Source: Kitasatospora herbaricolor
GTDB taxonomy: Bacteria > Actinomycetota > Actinomycetes > Streptomycetales > Streptomycetaceae
Assembly: GCF_030813695.1 (NCBI RefSeq)
Contig: NZ_JAUSVA010000003.1
Coordinates: 1 to 64,000, forward strand
DNA: 64,000 nucleotides
Direction of reading: 5' to 3'
The position numbers and the translations under genes are program-made. Of this stretch, positions 36,901-46,784 are shown in pieces. Under the pieces are notes generated by a model, which saw only the letters and a list, made by a program, of their open reading frames with translations, did no database searches and was not told the DNA's origin. The first letter of the stretch is position 1, and each line of letters begins with the position of its first letter.

Positions 36901-37236
36901 AGCAGAGTGCTGGACAAGCGCTGCGAGGAGGACGTCAAGGCGATGCAGGCGGTGCTAACCGAACTGGAACGCAACATCCGGGAATCCCTGGATTCGAACC
37001 CTCAGTGGCAGCAGATCTCCCTGCTCGCTCCCGACCCGGAACGCGACCAGCTCAAGAAGGATCACGCCGAACTAGAGGCGCGTCTGGCCGCCATTCCTGC
37101 GCAGCGTGAGACCGAGGCTGCTGCCCTGCGCCACCGCTACGCCGACCCGGTCGCCCGCCGCTTCCCCGTCGCGGTCACCTTCCTCGTCCCCGCCTCCTTG
37201 ATCACAGGCCCCACCGCACACCAGGCAGGCCGCTGA
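33958..37236 (+). CDS. drmD: DISARM class 1 SNF2-type helicase DrmD
   Basis: Up to 1092 residues. The TTG at 33958 lies too close to the GGAG at 33953-33956, so the GTG at 33967 (ten-base spacing) is the likelier start. SNF2/Swi2 ATPase with Walker A ADDVGLGKTIEAG, motif II VVDEVH, motif III LSATPHNG and motif VI RNGRVDRHGQ, plus long helical C-terminal segments. DrmD marks class 1 DISARM. The stop overlaps the methylase start (TGATG), so the genes are coupled. Confidence 0.9.
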   Translation: MTRVGAEELEDADVFTRDTAVPTVGQLVTVRNRQWVATAVERSSISVEQPGSPLLAEAQHLVSLVSVDGDAGDEELRVLWELEPGAVAREQHALPSPAAGFDDPGELDAFLDAVRWGSVATADKTLLQAPFRSGVKPEDYQLDPVVRALQMPRTNLLIADDVGLGKTIEAGLVMQELMLRHRARTMLIVCPASLTLQWRDEMRDKFGLAFKIVDAELLKELRRSRGLYANPWTHYPRLIVSIDWLKRERPMALLRSILPPVPQYPRTFDLLVVDEVHTCAPSGSGKYAVDSQRTNAIKTLAPHTEHRLFLSATPHNGYLESFTALLALLDSHRFARTLKPSEEAKAQVMVRRLKRDLPPSWDGSPRFPERDLDHPLEVAYDAATRDAYAKLDEYAQSRREAISGQLTLIGTAPGRAADFVTTLLKRRFLSSPKAFANTVETHLQTMLARERQGDRARHDEQGAYSALEKILARMIEQVEETAEDDTAFEEAARDALASVRRLAPPLSPAEKALLEELRDWGLSNSDKADSKFTAFLGWLRGIVQRNGSWDGERVIVFTEYRDTQRWLYERLIAAGVPSEAIAQLYGGQDLDERERVKNVFQDDLTVDPVRILLATDSASEGINLQNHCHRVLHWEIPWNPNRLEQRNGRVDRHGQTASKVEIVHFVPQGWDRQREEDTGFTEGALEDAMAFLGVAVRKVEQIRTDLGSAGEVIASQVEQKMLGKRSSWQSTDREIQSRAGKAVLKIERNLAHDLQQAQDQLTRTRSELNLNPQTIEQVVRTALRLAHNKDLIDTPSPKGVAARCFRLPELKGGWAQARSDGLRHPVSGRERPVTFDQDYAGRTDVVLLHLNHRLVDLCLRLLRAELWSQGEHGARLSRVTARVVPGDLLRSPAVIAHGRVVITGNRGVRLHEQIALAGGLIEHGKLVVEKDSDVLERWLATASQDTPPSELLDRLVGLWEMLEKPLGKALATESNKIARKQSRVLDKRCEEDVKAMQAVLTELERNIRESLDSNPQWQQISLLAPDPERDQLKKDHAELEARLAAIPAQRETEAAALRHRYADPVARRFPVAVTFLVPASLITGPTAHQAGR

Positions 37237-40200
37237 TGGCAGCACGTACCCGTACCCCGAAGTCGAAGCCGCAGACCCCGATCGAGCAGCACAGCGAATG
37301 GCTCAACCTGCTGCGCGCGGACGGCCCCTTCCTGAGCGCAAAGATCCTCGCTGAGGCGTTCCCTCAGGGCCTGGGCGTCGTCGAAACGGCGCAGCGCTCC
37401 CGTATCCGGCAGGCCTGGGGGGAGCTCGAAGCCGATCCGGAGACCCTCTGCTCCACCTGGCAGCACCTGGTCCTGGAGGAGCTGCTCGACTACCGGGGCC
37501 AGGCACTGCGCCAGGGCTCAATGCTGCCGCGTGAACTGACCGAAGCATCCGGCACCGCTCCCGATGCGCTGCTCATGGGCCCCGCCGACCCGACCAGCGG
37601 GCTACCCGGCGCGGCCGAACGCGCCCTGATCTACCGCCGCCCCTGGGGGGAATCCCTCACCCGCGCCCGGAAGGGCCTGCCGTCGCTGGCCGAGCAGGCC
37701 GCCGAAGCGTGCCGGCAGCGTGCGGTCCCTCTCGCACTGCTCACCAACGGCCGCCACTGGGTCCTCGTCCACGCCCGGCCTGCGACGCCGACCTCCGTTG
37801 CTGTCTTCGACGCCGACACCTGGTTCGAAGAGCCGCTGCTGCTGCGTGCCTTCGTCTCCCTGCTCGGGGCCCGCTGCGCCGCGATCGCGCCGAAGGACCG
37901 GGACGGCAAAAACACCGACTCCCTCGCCGCGCTGTTCACCCGCACCGCCGCCGACACCACCACCGTCACCAAGACCCTCGGCCTGCAGGTCCGGGCAGCC
38001 GTGGAACTCCTCGTCGCCGAACTCTCCCGCCTCGACCGCGAGGCCAACGGCACGGTGCTGGGAGACGTCGCCCCGCGAACCGTCTACCGAGGCGCCCTGA
38101 CGGTGATGATGCGCATCGTCTTCCTCCTCTACGCGGAGGAACAAGCGCTGCTGCCCGCCGACGACGAGCTGTATGCCGACTCCTACTCGGTCACCAAGCT
38201 CTACGCGCGCCTCGACCAGGACGACGAAGCCATCGCCGACCGCTGGCAAGCCGCGTGGCCCGCCCTGCTCGCCACCTTCCGCGCCATCCACGGTGGCGCC
38301 CGCCACCCCGACATGTGGATTCCCGCATACGGTGGGTCGCTGTTCGACCCGCAACGGTTCCCCTGGCTGGAGCAGCTGAAGGTCACCGACCGCGTCGTCT
38401 TCGCCATGCTCGACGCACTGATCAAGCTCAAGCGCATCTCGTCGACCGGCAAGGTCACCTCGACGGAACGCCTCTCCTACAAGGGCCTCGACGTCGAGCA
38501 GATCGGCCACGTCTACGAAGGCCTCCTCGAGTATTCGGCTGTCCGTCTCGAAGCGCCGCACCTTGGGCTCAAAGGCAAGGCCGGCATCGCCGCCAAACTC
38601 GCCGACCTCGAAACCTGGCACGCCACCGGGCGCCTTCAGGCAGAGGTGACCAAGGTCGCTGGCCTGACGGACAAGCAGTTCACAACCGCGCTGGCGATCG
38701 AGCCGAATGGGGAAGCGGTCGGCAAGCTCGACGCGGCCTGCGACAACAACCCCGAACTCGCCGCCCGTGTCAGGCCTTTCTACGGCCTGCTGCGACCCGA
38801 CCTTCGCGAAGATCCGGTCGTCCACCCCAAGGGAACGGTCATCGTCACCCAGGTAGGTGACCGCCGCGACACCGGAACGCACTACACCCCACGCATACTG
38901 GCCGAGGAGATCGTCCTCCACACCCTCGACCCACTCTGCTTCTCCCCCGGCTCCGCAGACGGCATCCCACGACCTGCCCACGGGACCCAGCCAGCCGAGT
39001 GGAAGGTGAGGCCGGCCTCGGAGCTTCTGGCGCTCAAGATTCTCGATCCCGCCATGGGCTCCGGCGCGTTCCTGGTCTCGGCATGCCGGTACCTGTCCGA
39101 GCGCGTCGTCGAAGCATGGGACCGAGACGGGCTTCCGGAGGCCGTCGCGGCCCGTCTCGGCGAGCAGAGCGAAGACCACGACGCCCTGCTCCTTGAAGCC
39201 CGCCGCATGGTTGCCGACCGCTGCCTCTACGGTGTCGACATCGACGAAATGGCAGTCGAACTCGCCAAGCTCTCACTTTGGCTGGTCACCCTCGCGAAAG
39301 GCAGACCCTTCAACTTTGTCGACCACGCGCTGCGCTGCGGAGACTCACTGATCGGCTGCCTCACCACGGACCAGATCGAGACTTTTCACCTCGCGCCAAA
39401 CGAAGGTCGGCTGAAGCTACGTCTGACCGACGAAATTGACAAGGTCATCGGACCGCTGCTGTCGCAGGCCGCAGAGCTGCGCCGTGACATCGAGGAACAC
39501 GAGGTTTTCGACATCCGCGACGCACGGGCCAAGGCGGCCAAGCTCGCGGAGGCAGAGTCGTTGACCAATCAGTTGCGGCTCGCTGCGGACGCTGTGGTGG
39601 CGGCCAAGCTGTCCACCGCGGCAACCAAGTCCGACGACGCATACAACGACCGTCTCGCCTTTATCGCTGAACTAATCGAGAAAGCGCTGCTAGGCGACAC
39701 CGAGGCAGCCACCAATGCCCGCGCCATCGTCGACGACTGGCTTCTCGGACCCAGTGGAGGGCCGCGAACCTCATCCCTACGTCCCTTGCACTGGCCATTG
39801 GAGTTCCCGGAGATCGTTGCTGACCCTGTTCGGGGAAACCGCCGCTTTGACGCAGTTGTGGGAAATCCGCCATTCTCTGGCGGAGTTCAGACAAGCGCAC
39901 GCATCGGGAAGGACGCCCTGACATACATTACTCAGGTAATTGCCCAGGGGCATGGATCAGGCGGCCGAGCCGATCTCTGCACATACTTCCTGTTGAGGAA
40001 TTTGGAACTTGCACCAAATCGGCGCACCGGCATCATCGCGACCAATACTATTGCACAAACAGACTCCCGCGAGGTGGGCCTAGACCGAATCCTCTCGCAA
40101 GGCTGGAAGATCGGTCGAGCAGTCAAGTCCATGGCATGGCCGGGCGAGGCGGGGGTATACGTCTCGTTGCTGTGGGTCGGAGCTATTGATTCCGCAGAGA

Positions 40201-41300
40201 AATCGATCCTTGAAGGTAAAGTCACGCATGGGATTTCGTCAAACTTGACTACTCCATCTCGAGTAGTCGGCGACCCAAAGAAGTTGGCTTCATCCCTCGG
40301 CACCTCCTCTGTGGGCTGTCAAATCACGGGCACCGGATTCAACCTTGACGCAGCCGGCAGGCAGTCTCTAATCGACCTAAACAAGGAGAATGAGAGCAGA
40401 ATTTTCCCTCTTCTCAATTCTGATGATATCAACAATCGCGCAGATCTTTCCGCCCCTCGGTGGGTGATTGACTTCGGTACAATGAACCTTGAGGATGCCC
40501 TAAAGTTTCCTGATCTGATTGCCAAAATTGAAGAGTTCAGCCGGCCCGATCGACCGGCCTGGTGGAGATTCCACAGGCCGCGCCCCGAGCTCCGCAAATC
40601 GATTGCGGAGCATAATCGCGTTCTTGTGATCGGCCTACACAGCAAGTATGGCCTGCCTGTTATTGTGCCAAATAACCAGGTATTCTCGCATGCCTTGTGT
40701 GTCTTCTATACTGCTGACACAGCAGCCATGCTCGCACTACTTACCAGCACCTGGCATTTCAACTGGTGGACCGTCAAGGGCGGGTCAACAATGAAGTCGG
40801 ACCCCCGTTACACCCCTTCCGACGGCTTCGACACGTTCCCGCAGCCGGAGCTCACCTCCCGCATCCGTGCCGCTGGCGAGGAGTTGAACACTTACCGGCG
40901 TCATGTCCAGCTAACGCGGACGCCGCAACTCGGCATGACTGACCTCTATAACCTAGTGCACAACCCGGCGAACCAGGACGCCGATATCCAGCGGTTGCGC
41001 GAAATCCACATCGAGATCGACGAGGCTGTCGCTGAGTCCTACTTTGGGCATCCCCTCGCTGCCCAGTTCGGCTGGACGCCGCTCACGCTGAACCACGACT
41101 TCCACGAGACTGTGCACGGCCTGCGCTGGACGGTGGATCCTGACGTCCAGATCATGATGAACGACCGGCTGCTCGAGCTGAACCACGCGGTCTACGAGGA
41201 CGAGGTCCGCCGAGGCCTCCACAGCAAGAAGAGCTCGACCAAGTCCGCAAAAACCGCTGCTCCGAGGACGCCGGACGAACCCCCGGAAGGCCTCTGGTAG
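37236..41300 (+). CDS. drmMI: DISARM class 1 N6-adenine DNA methyltransferase DrmMI
   Basis: 1354 residues, Eco57I-like. The SAM-binding motif is LDPAMGSGAFL (near residue 603) and the catalytic motif is VGNPPFSGG (near residue 873). The N-terminal 550 residues form the helical/nuclease-like part usual in these enzymes; a short acid pair without a clear PD-ExK set is visible. About 39.86-40.80 kb, after the NPPF motif, corresponds to the target-recognition domain and has clearly lower GC and unusual codons (many att, aat, ttg) compared with the rest. The methylase modifies host DNA so that DISARM restricts unmodified invaders. Confidence 0.9.
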   Translation: MAARTRTPKSKPQTPIEQHSEWLNLLRADGPFLSAKILAEAFPQGLGVVETAQRSRIRQAWGELEADPETLCSTWQHLVLEELLDYRGQALRQGSMLPRELTEASGTAPDALLMGPADPTSGLPGAAERALIYRRPWGESLTRARKGLPSLAEQAAEACRQRAVPLALLTNGRHWVLVHARPATPTSVAVFDADTWFEEPLLLRAFVSLLGARCAAIAPKDRDGKNTDSLAALFTRTAADTTTVTKTLGLQVRAAVELLVAELSRLDREANGTVLGDVAPRTVYRGALTVMMRIVFLLYAEEQALLPADDELYADSYSVTKLYARLDQDDEAIADRWQAAWPALLATFRAIHGGARHPDMWIPAYGGSLFDPQRFPWLEQLKVTDRVVFAMLDALIKLKRISSTGKVTSTERLSYKGLDVEQIGHVYEGLLEYSAVRLEAPHLGLKGKAGIAAKLADLETWHATGRLQAEVTKVAGLTDKQFTTALAIEPNGEAVGKLDAACDNNPELAARVRPFYGLLRPDLREDPVVHPKGTVIVTQVGDRRDTGTHYTPRILAEEIVLHTLDPLCFSPGSADGIPRPAHGTQPAEWKVRPASELLALKILDPAMGSGAFLVSACRYLSERVVEAWDRDGLPEAVAARLGEQSEDHDALLLEARRMVADRCLYGVDIDEMAVELAKLSLWLVTLAKGRPFNFVDHALRCGDSLIGCLTTDQIETFHLAPNEGRLKLRLTDEIDKVIGPLLSQAAELRRDIEEHEVFDIRDARAKAAKLAEAESLTNQLRLAADAVVAAKLSTAATKSDDAYNDRLAFIAELIEKALLGDTEAATNARAIVDDWLLGPSGGPRTSSLRPLHWPLEFPEIVADPVRGNRRFDAVVGNPPFSGGVQTSARIGKDALTYITQVIAQGHGSGGRADLCTYFLLRNLELAPNRRTGIIATNTIAQTDSREVGLDRILSQGWKIGRAVKSMAWPGEAGVYVSLLWVGAIDSAEKSILEGKVTHGISSNLTTPSRVVGDPKKLASSLGTSSVGCQITGTGFNLDAAGRQSLIDLNKENESRIFPLLNSDDINNRADLSAPRWVIDFGTMNLEDALKFPDLIAKIEEFSRPDRPAWWRFHRPRPELRKSIAEHNRVLVIGLHSKYGLPVIVPNNQVFSHALCVFYTADTAAMLALLTSTWHFNWWTVKGGSTMKSDPRYTPSDGFDTFPQPELTSRIRAAGEELNTYRRHVQLTRTPQLGMTDLYNLVHNPANQDADIQRLREIHIEIDEAVAESYFGHPLAAQFGWTPLTLNHDFHETVHGLRWTVDPDVQIMMNDRLLELNHAVYEDEVRRGLHSKKSSTKSAKTAAPRTPDEPPEGLW

Positions 41301-41385
41301 TCCGTCAGTCACCAGAAGCAGCATGCGGCTGATGCTTTGGCCAGGCTCGGCCCAGGCGTCAGTCGCACCCCCTATCGTGTGACGT

Positions 41386-44300
41386 ATGAGCGACATGTTG
41401 CCGGCTGCATCACCAGACGGTTCGATCCTGGCTGTCCCGTCTCCTGGCGCGATTCGGGACGAGCTGGCCGACCTGGTGGTGCGGGACCTGCTCGGGCCTG
41501 TGGGTGGCGACGAGGAGGAGGTCACGGACTCTCCGACGGACTGGTACGTGCTTGGGCGGCTCGCGCCGAACGGCACCGCGATCCTGCCGGAGGAGCTGGA
41601 TGCCTCGCTCGGCGACAGCAGCCTGCCCGGTACGGACGAGGGCGCACCGGACGCGGACGCACCGAACGTGGCGAGTCTGAGTCCGTCCTCGATCGGGTTC
41701 ACGGCACGTGTGCACGGTGACGCGGACCGCTTGGAGGTGACCGGACGCTGGGCACGCTACATCCGGGCGCATTCGACGGACCCGAGCGTCGAGAAGCTGG
41801 TCTGGCGGCGCGAGGCGCACTCCGGCAACGTCCCGGTCAAGCTGGTCGAAGGCACCGTGGAGCAGCTCGTCCTCGATCATAACGACGAGAAGATGGTCCT
41901 GCGCGGAAGAGTGCGGCGCTTCGGGGATGACTGGTTGGTCACGCTGTTCCTGGTGAACACGACCGCGACCGATTCGAACTCTGCGCTGCACTGGGCCTTT
42001 CAGGTGGAGCTCTCTGCGGCCGGGGCGGAAGGCGCTGCGGTGTTCCTGCCCCGACATCAGCCCGGGTCCGGTGGCGACATTGCGGACCGGGAGGAGCAGC
42101 GGCGTCTGGCGATGGCGTATCGGTTCAGTCCGGAGTTCGCGGTCGGGCATGCCACTGGTGTCCATGCGACGGCGAGTGGCACGGATCCGATGGCGGCGGT
42201 CGCGGTTCGGACCACGGCGACGCCGACGTATGACATTGCGCAGACGGATGCTCCGTCGGCGGAGAGCGATCCGGATCTGCCGGAGCTGGCTGACCTGTTG
42301 GTCGATATGAAGGTGCTGGCGGGGTGTGAGCGGCAGGAGCTGCGTGCGGGTCTGATGCCGTTGGTGGCCGGGTATCGGGCGTGGATCGAGCAGGCTGCTG
42401 CTCGGGTCGGGCAGGACGGGCAGCACCTGGATGAGTATCGGGCTCAGGCCGGCGAGGCGTTGGCGGACGCCAGGCGGGCGGCGAAGCGGATCGAGGCCGG
42501 GATCGAGCTGGTGCTCGGGAACGATGATGCTCTGGCCGCCTTCCGGTTTGCGAACAGCGCGATGCACCTGCAGCGTGTCCACACCCGGGTAGCCGCGGCG
42601 CGGCGCCGTGATGCGTCGCGCGATTTCGAGGCTGTGTTCCTCGACGAGGACCGGCCGGCCAACAGGTCCTGGCGTCCTTTCCAGCTCGCTTTTCTGCTGT
42701 TGAACCTGCCGGCGCTGACGGATCCGGCGCACCCGGAGCGTGCGACGGGGGCCGAGGCGTTGGCGGACCTGCTGTGGTTTCCCACCGGTGGCGGCAAGAC
42801 CGAGGCGTACCTCGGTCTGACGGCGTACACCCTGGCCATCCGCAGGCTGCGGCCGAATCTCGGCGGTCTCGATGCCCTGCACGGGGTGGCGGTGCTCATG
42901 AGGTACACCCTGCGGTTGTTGACGATCCAGCAGTTCCAGCGTGCGACTGCGTTGATCTGCGCGTGCGAGGTCCTGCGCCGGGCGGACGAGGCGCGGTGGG
43001 GCGCGGAGCCATTCCGGATCGGGCTGTGGGTCGGCGGGAAGGTCTCCCCGAACAAGACGGACAAGGCCGCTGACTGGGTCAGGGATGTGCGGCGTGCCAG
43101 CGGGCGGCCCAACCGGAATGCCGGTTCTCCCTACCAGCTCACCAGTTGTCCGTGGTGCGGGACGAAGATCGAGAAGGGGCGTGACGTCGACGTCGACAAG
43201 GTCGTCCGTCGCACCTATCTGCGCTGCCCTGATCTGTTCGTCTGTCCTTTCGGCGGCGCCGAGCAGGGCGGGGAGGGCCTGCCGGTTGTCGTGGTCGACG
43301 AGGAGATCTACCGGGTGCTGCCGAGCCTGGTGATCGCGACCGTCGACAAGTTCGCGCAGTTGGCGTGGAACGGCCGTACCCAGGCCTTGTTCGGGCGGGC
43401 GTCTCGGCGGTGTTCCCGCCATGGGTACGTCACGGCGCAGATCGCGGAGGAGGAGTGGGAGGCCAGCAGTCACCGTGCGGAGGGCCGCCATCGCGAAGCT
43501 GAGCTGACGGCGGCGCCGCCGGTGCGTCCGCCGGATCTGATCGTGCAGGACGAGCTGCACCTGATCTCCGGCCCCCTCGGCTCGCTGACCGGCCTGTACG
43601 AGGCTGCCGTGGATCGGTTGGCCACCTGGGAGTACGCGCCGGGCAAGTCGGCGCGGCCCAAGGTGATCGCCTCGACGGCGACCGTCCGCCGCGCGGAGCG
43701 GCAGATCCACGCCCTGTTCGACCGGCGCACCGAGGTTTTCCCGCCGCAGGGTCTGGAGATCGGTGACAGCTTCTTTGCCCGGCAGCGGCCCACCGGTTCG
43801 CATCCGGGGCGCCGATACATCGGGATCTGTGCTCAGGGGGTGCGCACCAAGTCGACGATGATCCGCGTGTACGTCGCGGTACTCGCCGCTGCCCAGAGCG
43901 TGCACCGGAAGTACGGGAGCAACCCGGTGACCGACCCGTACATGACGTTGGTCGGCTACTTCAACAGTCTGCGGGACCTCGGCGGTATGCGTCTGTCGGT
44001 CGAGGACGACGTCTCGACCCGGCTCGAACGCGTCAATGAGCGCGGTCTGTCCCGGCGCTACGACCTACGGCTGGAGGAGCTCACTTCGCGCCTGACCTCG
44101 GAGAAGATCCCGGACATCCTCGAGCAGCTGGAGTACACCTTCCCACGGGCGAACAAGCTGACGCCGATCGACGTGCTCCTGGCCACCAACATGATCGCCG
44201 TCGGGGTCGACGTCTCCCGGCTCGGTGTCATGGTGGTGGCCAACCAGCCCAAGTCCACGGCCGAGTACATCCAGGCCACCAGCCGCGTCGGGCGTGCCGC

Positions 44301-44913
44301 CCCCGGTCTGGTGTTCACCGTCTTCAACTGGGCACGTCCGCGCGACCTGTCCCACTACGAGACGTTCGAGCACTTCCACGCGACCGTGTACCGGCACGTC
44401 GAAGCGCTCTCGGTCACCCCGTTCGCCGAGCGTGCCATAGACCGCGGCCTGACCGGTGTACTGGTCTCGTTGGCGCGCAACCTCGAGGCCGGTGACAACG
44501 GCAACCTCGGTGCGCAGACCTTCGACACCCGCAGCAGCAAGGCCGACCACATCGTGCGCTACCTGGAACGCCGCGCGGGCGAGGTGGCCACCGATCGCGC
44601 CGTCGCGGCCCGGGTACGGGAAGAGCTCGACAGCATCCTCGACCTATGGGCCCGCGAGCAGCGGCGGCCGGCGACCCGGCTGGCCTTCGACGCCAAGGGC
44701 AAGGCCGACGACATCGTCGGACTGCTCCACAGTCCGGACTCCGGGCCGTGGAAGCGCACGACCTGTCCGACCTCGCTGCGCGAGGTGGAGCCGGGCATCC
44801 GGCTGATCCTGCAGACCGCGCCAGGCAACGCCGACGACCACGAGCAGCATCCGTACCTCCCGCGCACAAACCCGGACGCCGATGGCGGCGGACACGAAGG
44901 GAACCTCTCATGA
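41386..44913 (+). CDS. drmA: DISARM helicase-like protein DrmA
   Basis: 1175 residues. Walker A is FPTGGGKTEAY (near 465), the DExH box is QDELHLISGPLG (near 720) and a motif VI-like block is ATSRVGRAAPG near 965. A CPWCGTKIEKG ... YLRCPDLFVCP zinc-binding insertion lies between the motifs. DrmA and DrmB form the core DNA-engaging complex of all DISARM systems. It starts 85 bases after drmMI and overlaps drmB by four bases. Confidence 0.92.
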   Translation: MSDMLPAASPDGSILAVPSPGAIRDELADLVVRDLLGPVGGDEEEVTDSPTDWYVLGRLAPNGTAILPEELDASLGDSSLPGTDEGAPDADAPNVASLSPSSIGFTARVHGDADRLEVTGRWARYIRAHSTDPSVEKLVWRREAHSGNVPVKLVEGTVEQLVLDHNDEKMVLRGRVRRFGDDWLVTLFLVNTTATDSNSALHWAFQVELSAAGAEGAAVFLPRHQPGSGGDIADREEQRRLAMAYRFSPEFAVGHATGVHATASGTDPMAAVAVRTTATPTYDIAQTDAPSAESDPDLPELADLLVDMKVLAGCERQELRAGLMPLVAGYRAWIEQAAARVGQDGQHLDEYRAQAGEALADARRAAKRIEAGIELVLGNDDALAAFRFANSAMHLQRVHTRVAAARRRDASRDFEAVFLDEDRPANRSWRPFQLAFLLLNLPALTDPAHPERATGAEALADLLWFPTGGGKTEAYLGLTAYTLAIRRLRPNLGGLDALHGVAVLMRYTLRLLTIQQFQRATALICACEVLRRADEARWGAEPFRIGLWVGGKVSPNKTDKAADWVRDVRRASGRPNRNAGSPYQLTSCPWCGTKIEKGRDVDVDKVVRRTYLRCPDLFVCPFGGAEQGGEGLPVVVVDEEIYRVLPSLVIATVDKFAQLAWNGRTQALFGRASRRCSRHGYVTAQIAEEEWEASSHRAEGRHREAELTAAPPVRPPDLIVQDELHLISGPLGSLTGLYEAAVDRLATWEYAPGKSARPKVIASTATVRRAERQIHALFDRRTEVFPPQGLEIGDSFFARQRPTGSHPGRRYIGICAQGVRTKSTMIRVYVAVLAAAQSVHRKYGSNPVTDPYMTLVGYFNSLRDLGGMRLSVEDDVSTRLERVNERGLSRRYDLRLEELTSRLTSEKIPDILEQLEYTFPRANKLTPIDVLLATNMIAVGVDVSRLGVMVVANQPKSTAEYIQATSRVGRAAPGLVFTVFNWARPRDLSHYETFEHFHATVYRHVEALSVTPFAERAIDRGLTGVLVSLARNLEAGDNGNLGAQTFDTRSSKADHIVRYLERRAGEVATDRAVAARVREELDSILDLWAREQRRPATRLAFDAKGKADDIVGLLHSPDSGPWKRTTCPTSLREVEPGIRLILQTAPGNADDHEQHPYLPRTNPDADGGGHEGNLS

Positions 44914-46784
44914 CCAGCGCGGTGCACGGATCGCGATCGGCGAGCGATCTGCGGGTCGGGGAGCTGAGGCCCAGCCAGCTGCTGCACACCTACGGTGTCG
45001 GCGCGGTCGCGGACCTGCCGAACCTGTCGGTGATGGTCCTCGGACTCGATGAGTGGGAGCTGGAGCAGGCGGCGATCGTGCCGGAGGAGCGGCTGCTCGC
45101 GGCGGTGCGCAGCAAGCTCGGCCCCCAGGTGCAGAATCTGCGGATGCCGCCGTACACGCCGGAGGATCCGAACGACTTCACGGGTGCCTGGTCCCGGATC
45201 GGTGTGCCGGTGGCGGTGTTCCCGGGTTGGCTGCGTTGCACCGACAACCGGTGCAACCGGCTCGCGCCGGCGGACTCCGGTCTTTTCCACCTGTTGCCGA
45301 ACAGTGTCGCGCCGGACCAGACCCGTTATGTGCACAGCTGTCGTGACAGTGGGCGCAGGCGGCCGACCGCGGTGCCGGCCAGGTTCGTCTCGGCCTGTCC
45401 TGCCGGTCATGTGGACGACTTTCCGTGGATGTACTTCGTCCACCGGGGGGCGCCGCACGGGGCGGACCACACGTTGAAGCTGGTCGAGCGGGGCACCACC
45501 GGTGAGGCGGCGAACATCTTCGTCGAGTGTTCCTGCGACGATGTGAAGGCCCGGTCGATGGCCGAGGCGATCGGGCTCCGCAGTGAGATGGTGCTCCCTG
45601 CCTGCCGTGGCCGGCATCCGCATCTGGGGACGTTCGAGCTGTGCACCGAGCAGACCAAGACCATGGCGCTGGGTGCCACGAACGGCTGGTTCGCGATGCA
45701 GCTTCGGGTCTTCTCACTTCCGCACGCGGAGAACCCGGTGGACAGCGCGGTCGCGGAGCACTGGAGTGGGCTGCAGGTGCTTGCGCAGTTGCCTCGTGAG
45801 AGCGCGCGTCTGGTTCTGCCGACCCAGGTGATGTGGCCTCAGCTCGAGCGGTTCGGCGCGGACGAGGTCCTGGACGCGATCGTGCGGCACCGGGACGGGG
45901 ACCAGGCCGGTGCCGTCGAGGAAGAGGATGCGCTGGACATCGCCGGGCCGGAGTGGCTCGCCTTCACCGGTCCCCCGCAGAGCCACCCGGACTTCAGTGT
46001 AAGCAGCGAACCCGTGCCGTCTTCGCACCGTGGCTGGCTGGACCAGGTGCGCTTGGTCAAGCGGTTGCGCGAGGTGTCTGCGTTGTACGGGTTCAGCCGG
46101 CTCGACGCGCCGGAGTGGGGCTCCGCGACCAGGGGCGGGCCGGTCGTGGAGGAGAACCGGGCGCCTCTGTCCAGTTCTGCTCCGAGCTGGGTGCCGTGCG
46201 CAGAGACCCGCGGTGAGGGGATCTTCCTGCGGTTCAACGAGCAGCGTGTCGCCGCATGGGAGCAGGACCCCGATGTCGTCCGGCGTGCCGGCACCCTGAA
46301 GGCTGCGCACCAGAAGTGGTGTGCCCAGCGTCGGACCAGTGCGGACTGGCCGGGCATCCGCTACGTGCTGCTGCACACTTTTGCCCATGTCCTGATCCGC
46401 GAGTTCGCCCTGGAGTGTGGCTACGGCGCTTCCGGTATCGGTGAGCGGATCTACGCCCGTTCCGGCGACGACCCGATGGCCGGCATTCTGCTCTACACGG
46501 CGGCTCCCGACAGTGAGGGCACCCTGGGCGGGCTGGTCACGCTCGGCAGCCAGCGCCGGCTCGGTTCGCTGATCGACCAGGCGCTGGAGGCCGCACGCCT
46601 GTGCGGCTCGGACCCGCTGTGTGCCGACCACAACCCGCTCGCCCATGGCCGGCTGCACGGCGCAGCCTGTCACGCCTGTCTGTTCGCCGCGGAGACGTCC
46701 TGCGAACGCGGCAACCATTTCCTGGACCGCGAGCTGCTCGTTGAGACCTTCAGCGGCCGACCGGGCGGGTTCTTCACGACATGA
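44910..46784 (+). CDS. drmB: DISARM DUF1998 protein DrmB
   Basis: 624 residues from the ATG at 44910 (ATGA overlap with drmA). A zinc-binding N-terminal part (LRCTDNRCNRLA ... CSCDD), then the DUF1998 core with LLHTFAHVLIREFALECGYGAS and the C-terminal Cys cluster CHACLFAAETSCERGN. DrmB partners DrmA in blocking and unwinding incoming DNA. Its end overlaps drmC. Confidence 0.92.
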   Translation: MTSAVHGSRSASDLRVGELRPSQLLHTYGVGAVADLPNLSVMVLGLDEWELEQAAIVPEERLLAAVRSKLGPQVQNLRMPPYTPEDPNDFTGAWSRIGVPVAVFPGWLRCTDNRCNRLAPADSGLFHLLPNSVAPDQTRYVHSCRDSGRRRPTAVPARFVSACPAGHVDDFPWMYFVHRGAPHGADHTLKLVERGTTGEAANIFVECSCDDVKARSMAEAIGLRSEMVLPACRGRHPHLGTFELCTEQTKTMALGATNGWFAMQLRVFSLPHAENPVDSAVAEHWSGLQVLAQLPRESARLVLPTQVMWPQLERFGADEVLDAIVRHRDGDQAGAVEEEDALDIAGPEWLAFTGPPQSHPDFSVSSEPVPSSHRGWLDQVRLVKRLREVSALYGFSRLDAPEWGSATRGGPVVEENRAPLSSSAPSWVPCAETRGEGIFLRFNEQRVAAWEQDPDVVRRAGTLKAAHQKWCAQRRTSADWPGIRYVLLHTFAHVLIREFALECGYGASGIGERIYARSGDDPMAGILLYTAAPDSEGTLGGLVTLGSQRRLGSLIDQALEAARLCGSDPLCADHNPLAHGRLHGAACHACLFAAETSCERGNHFLDRELLVETFSGRPGGFFTT

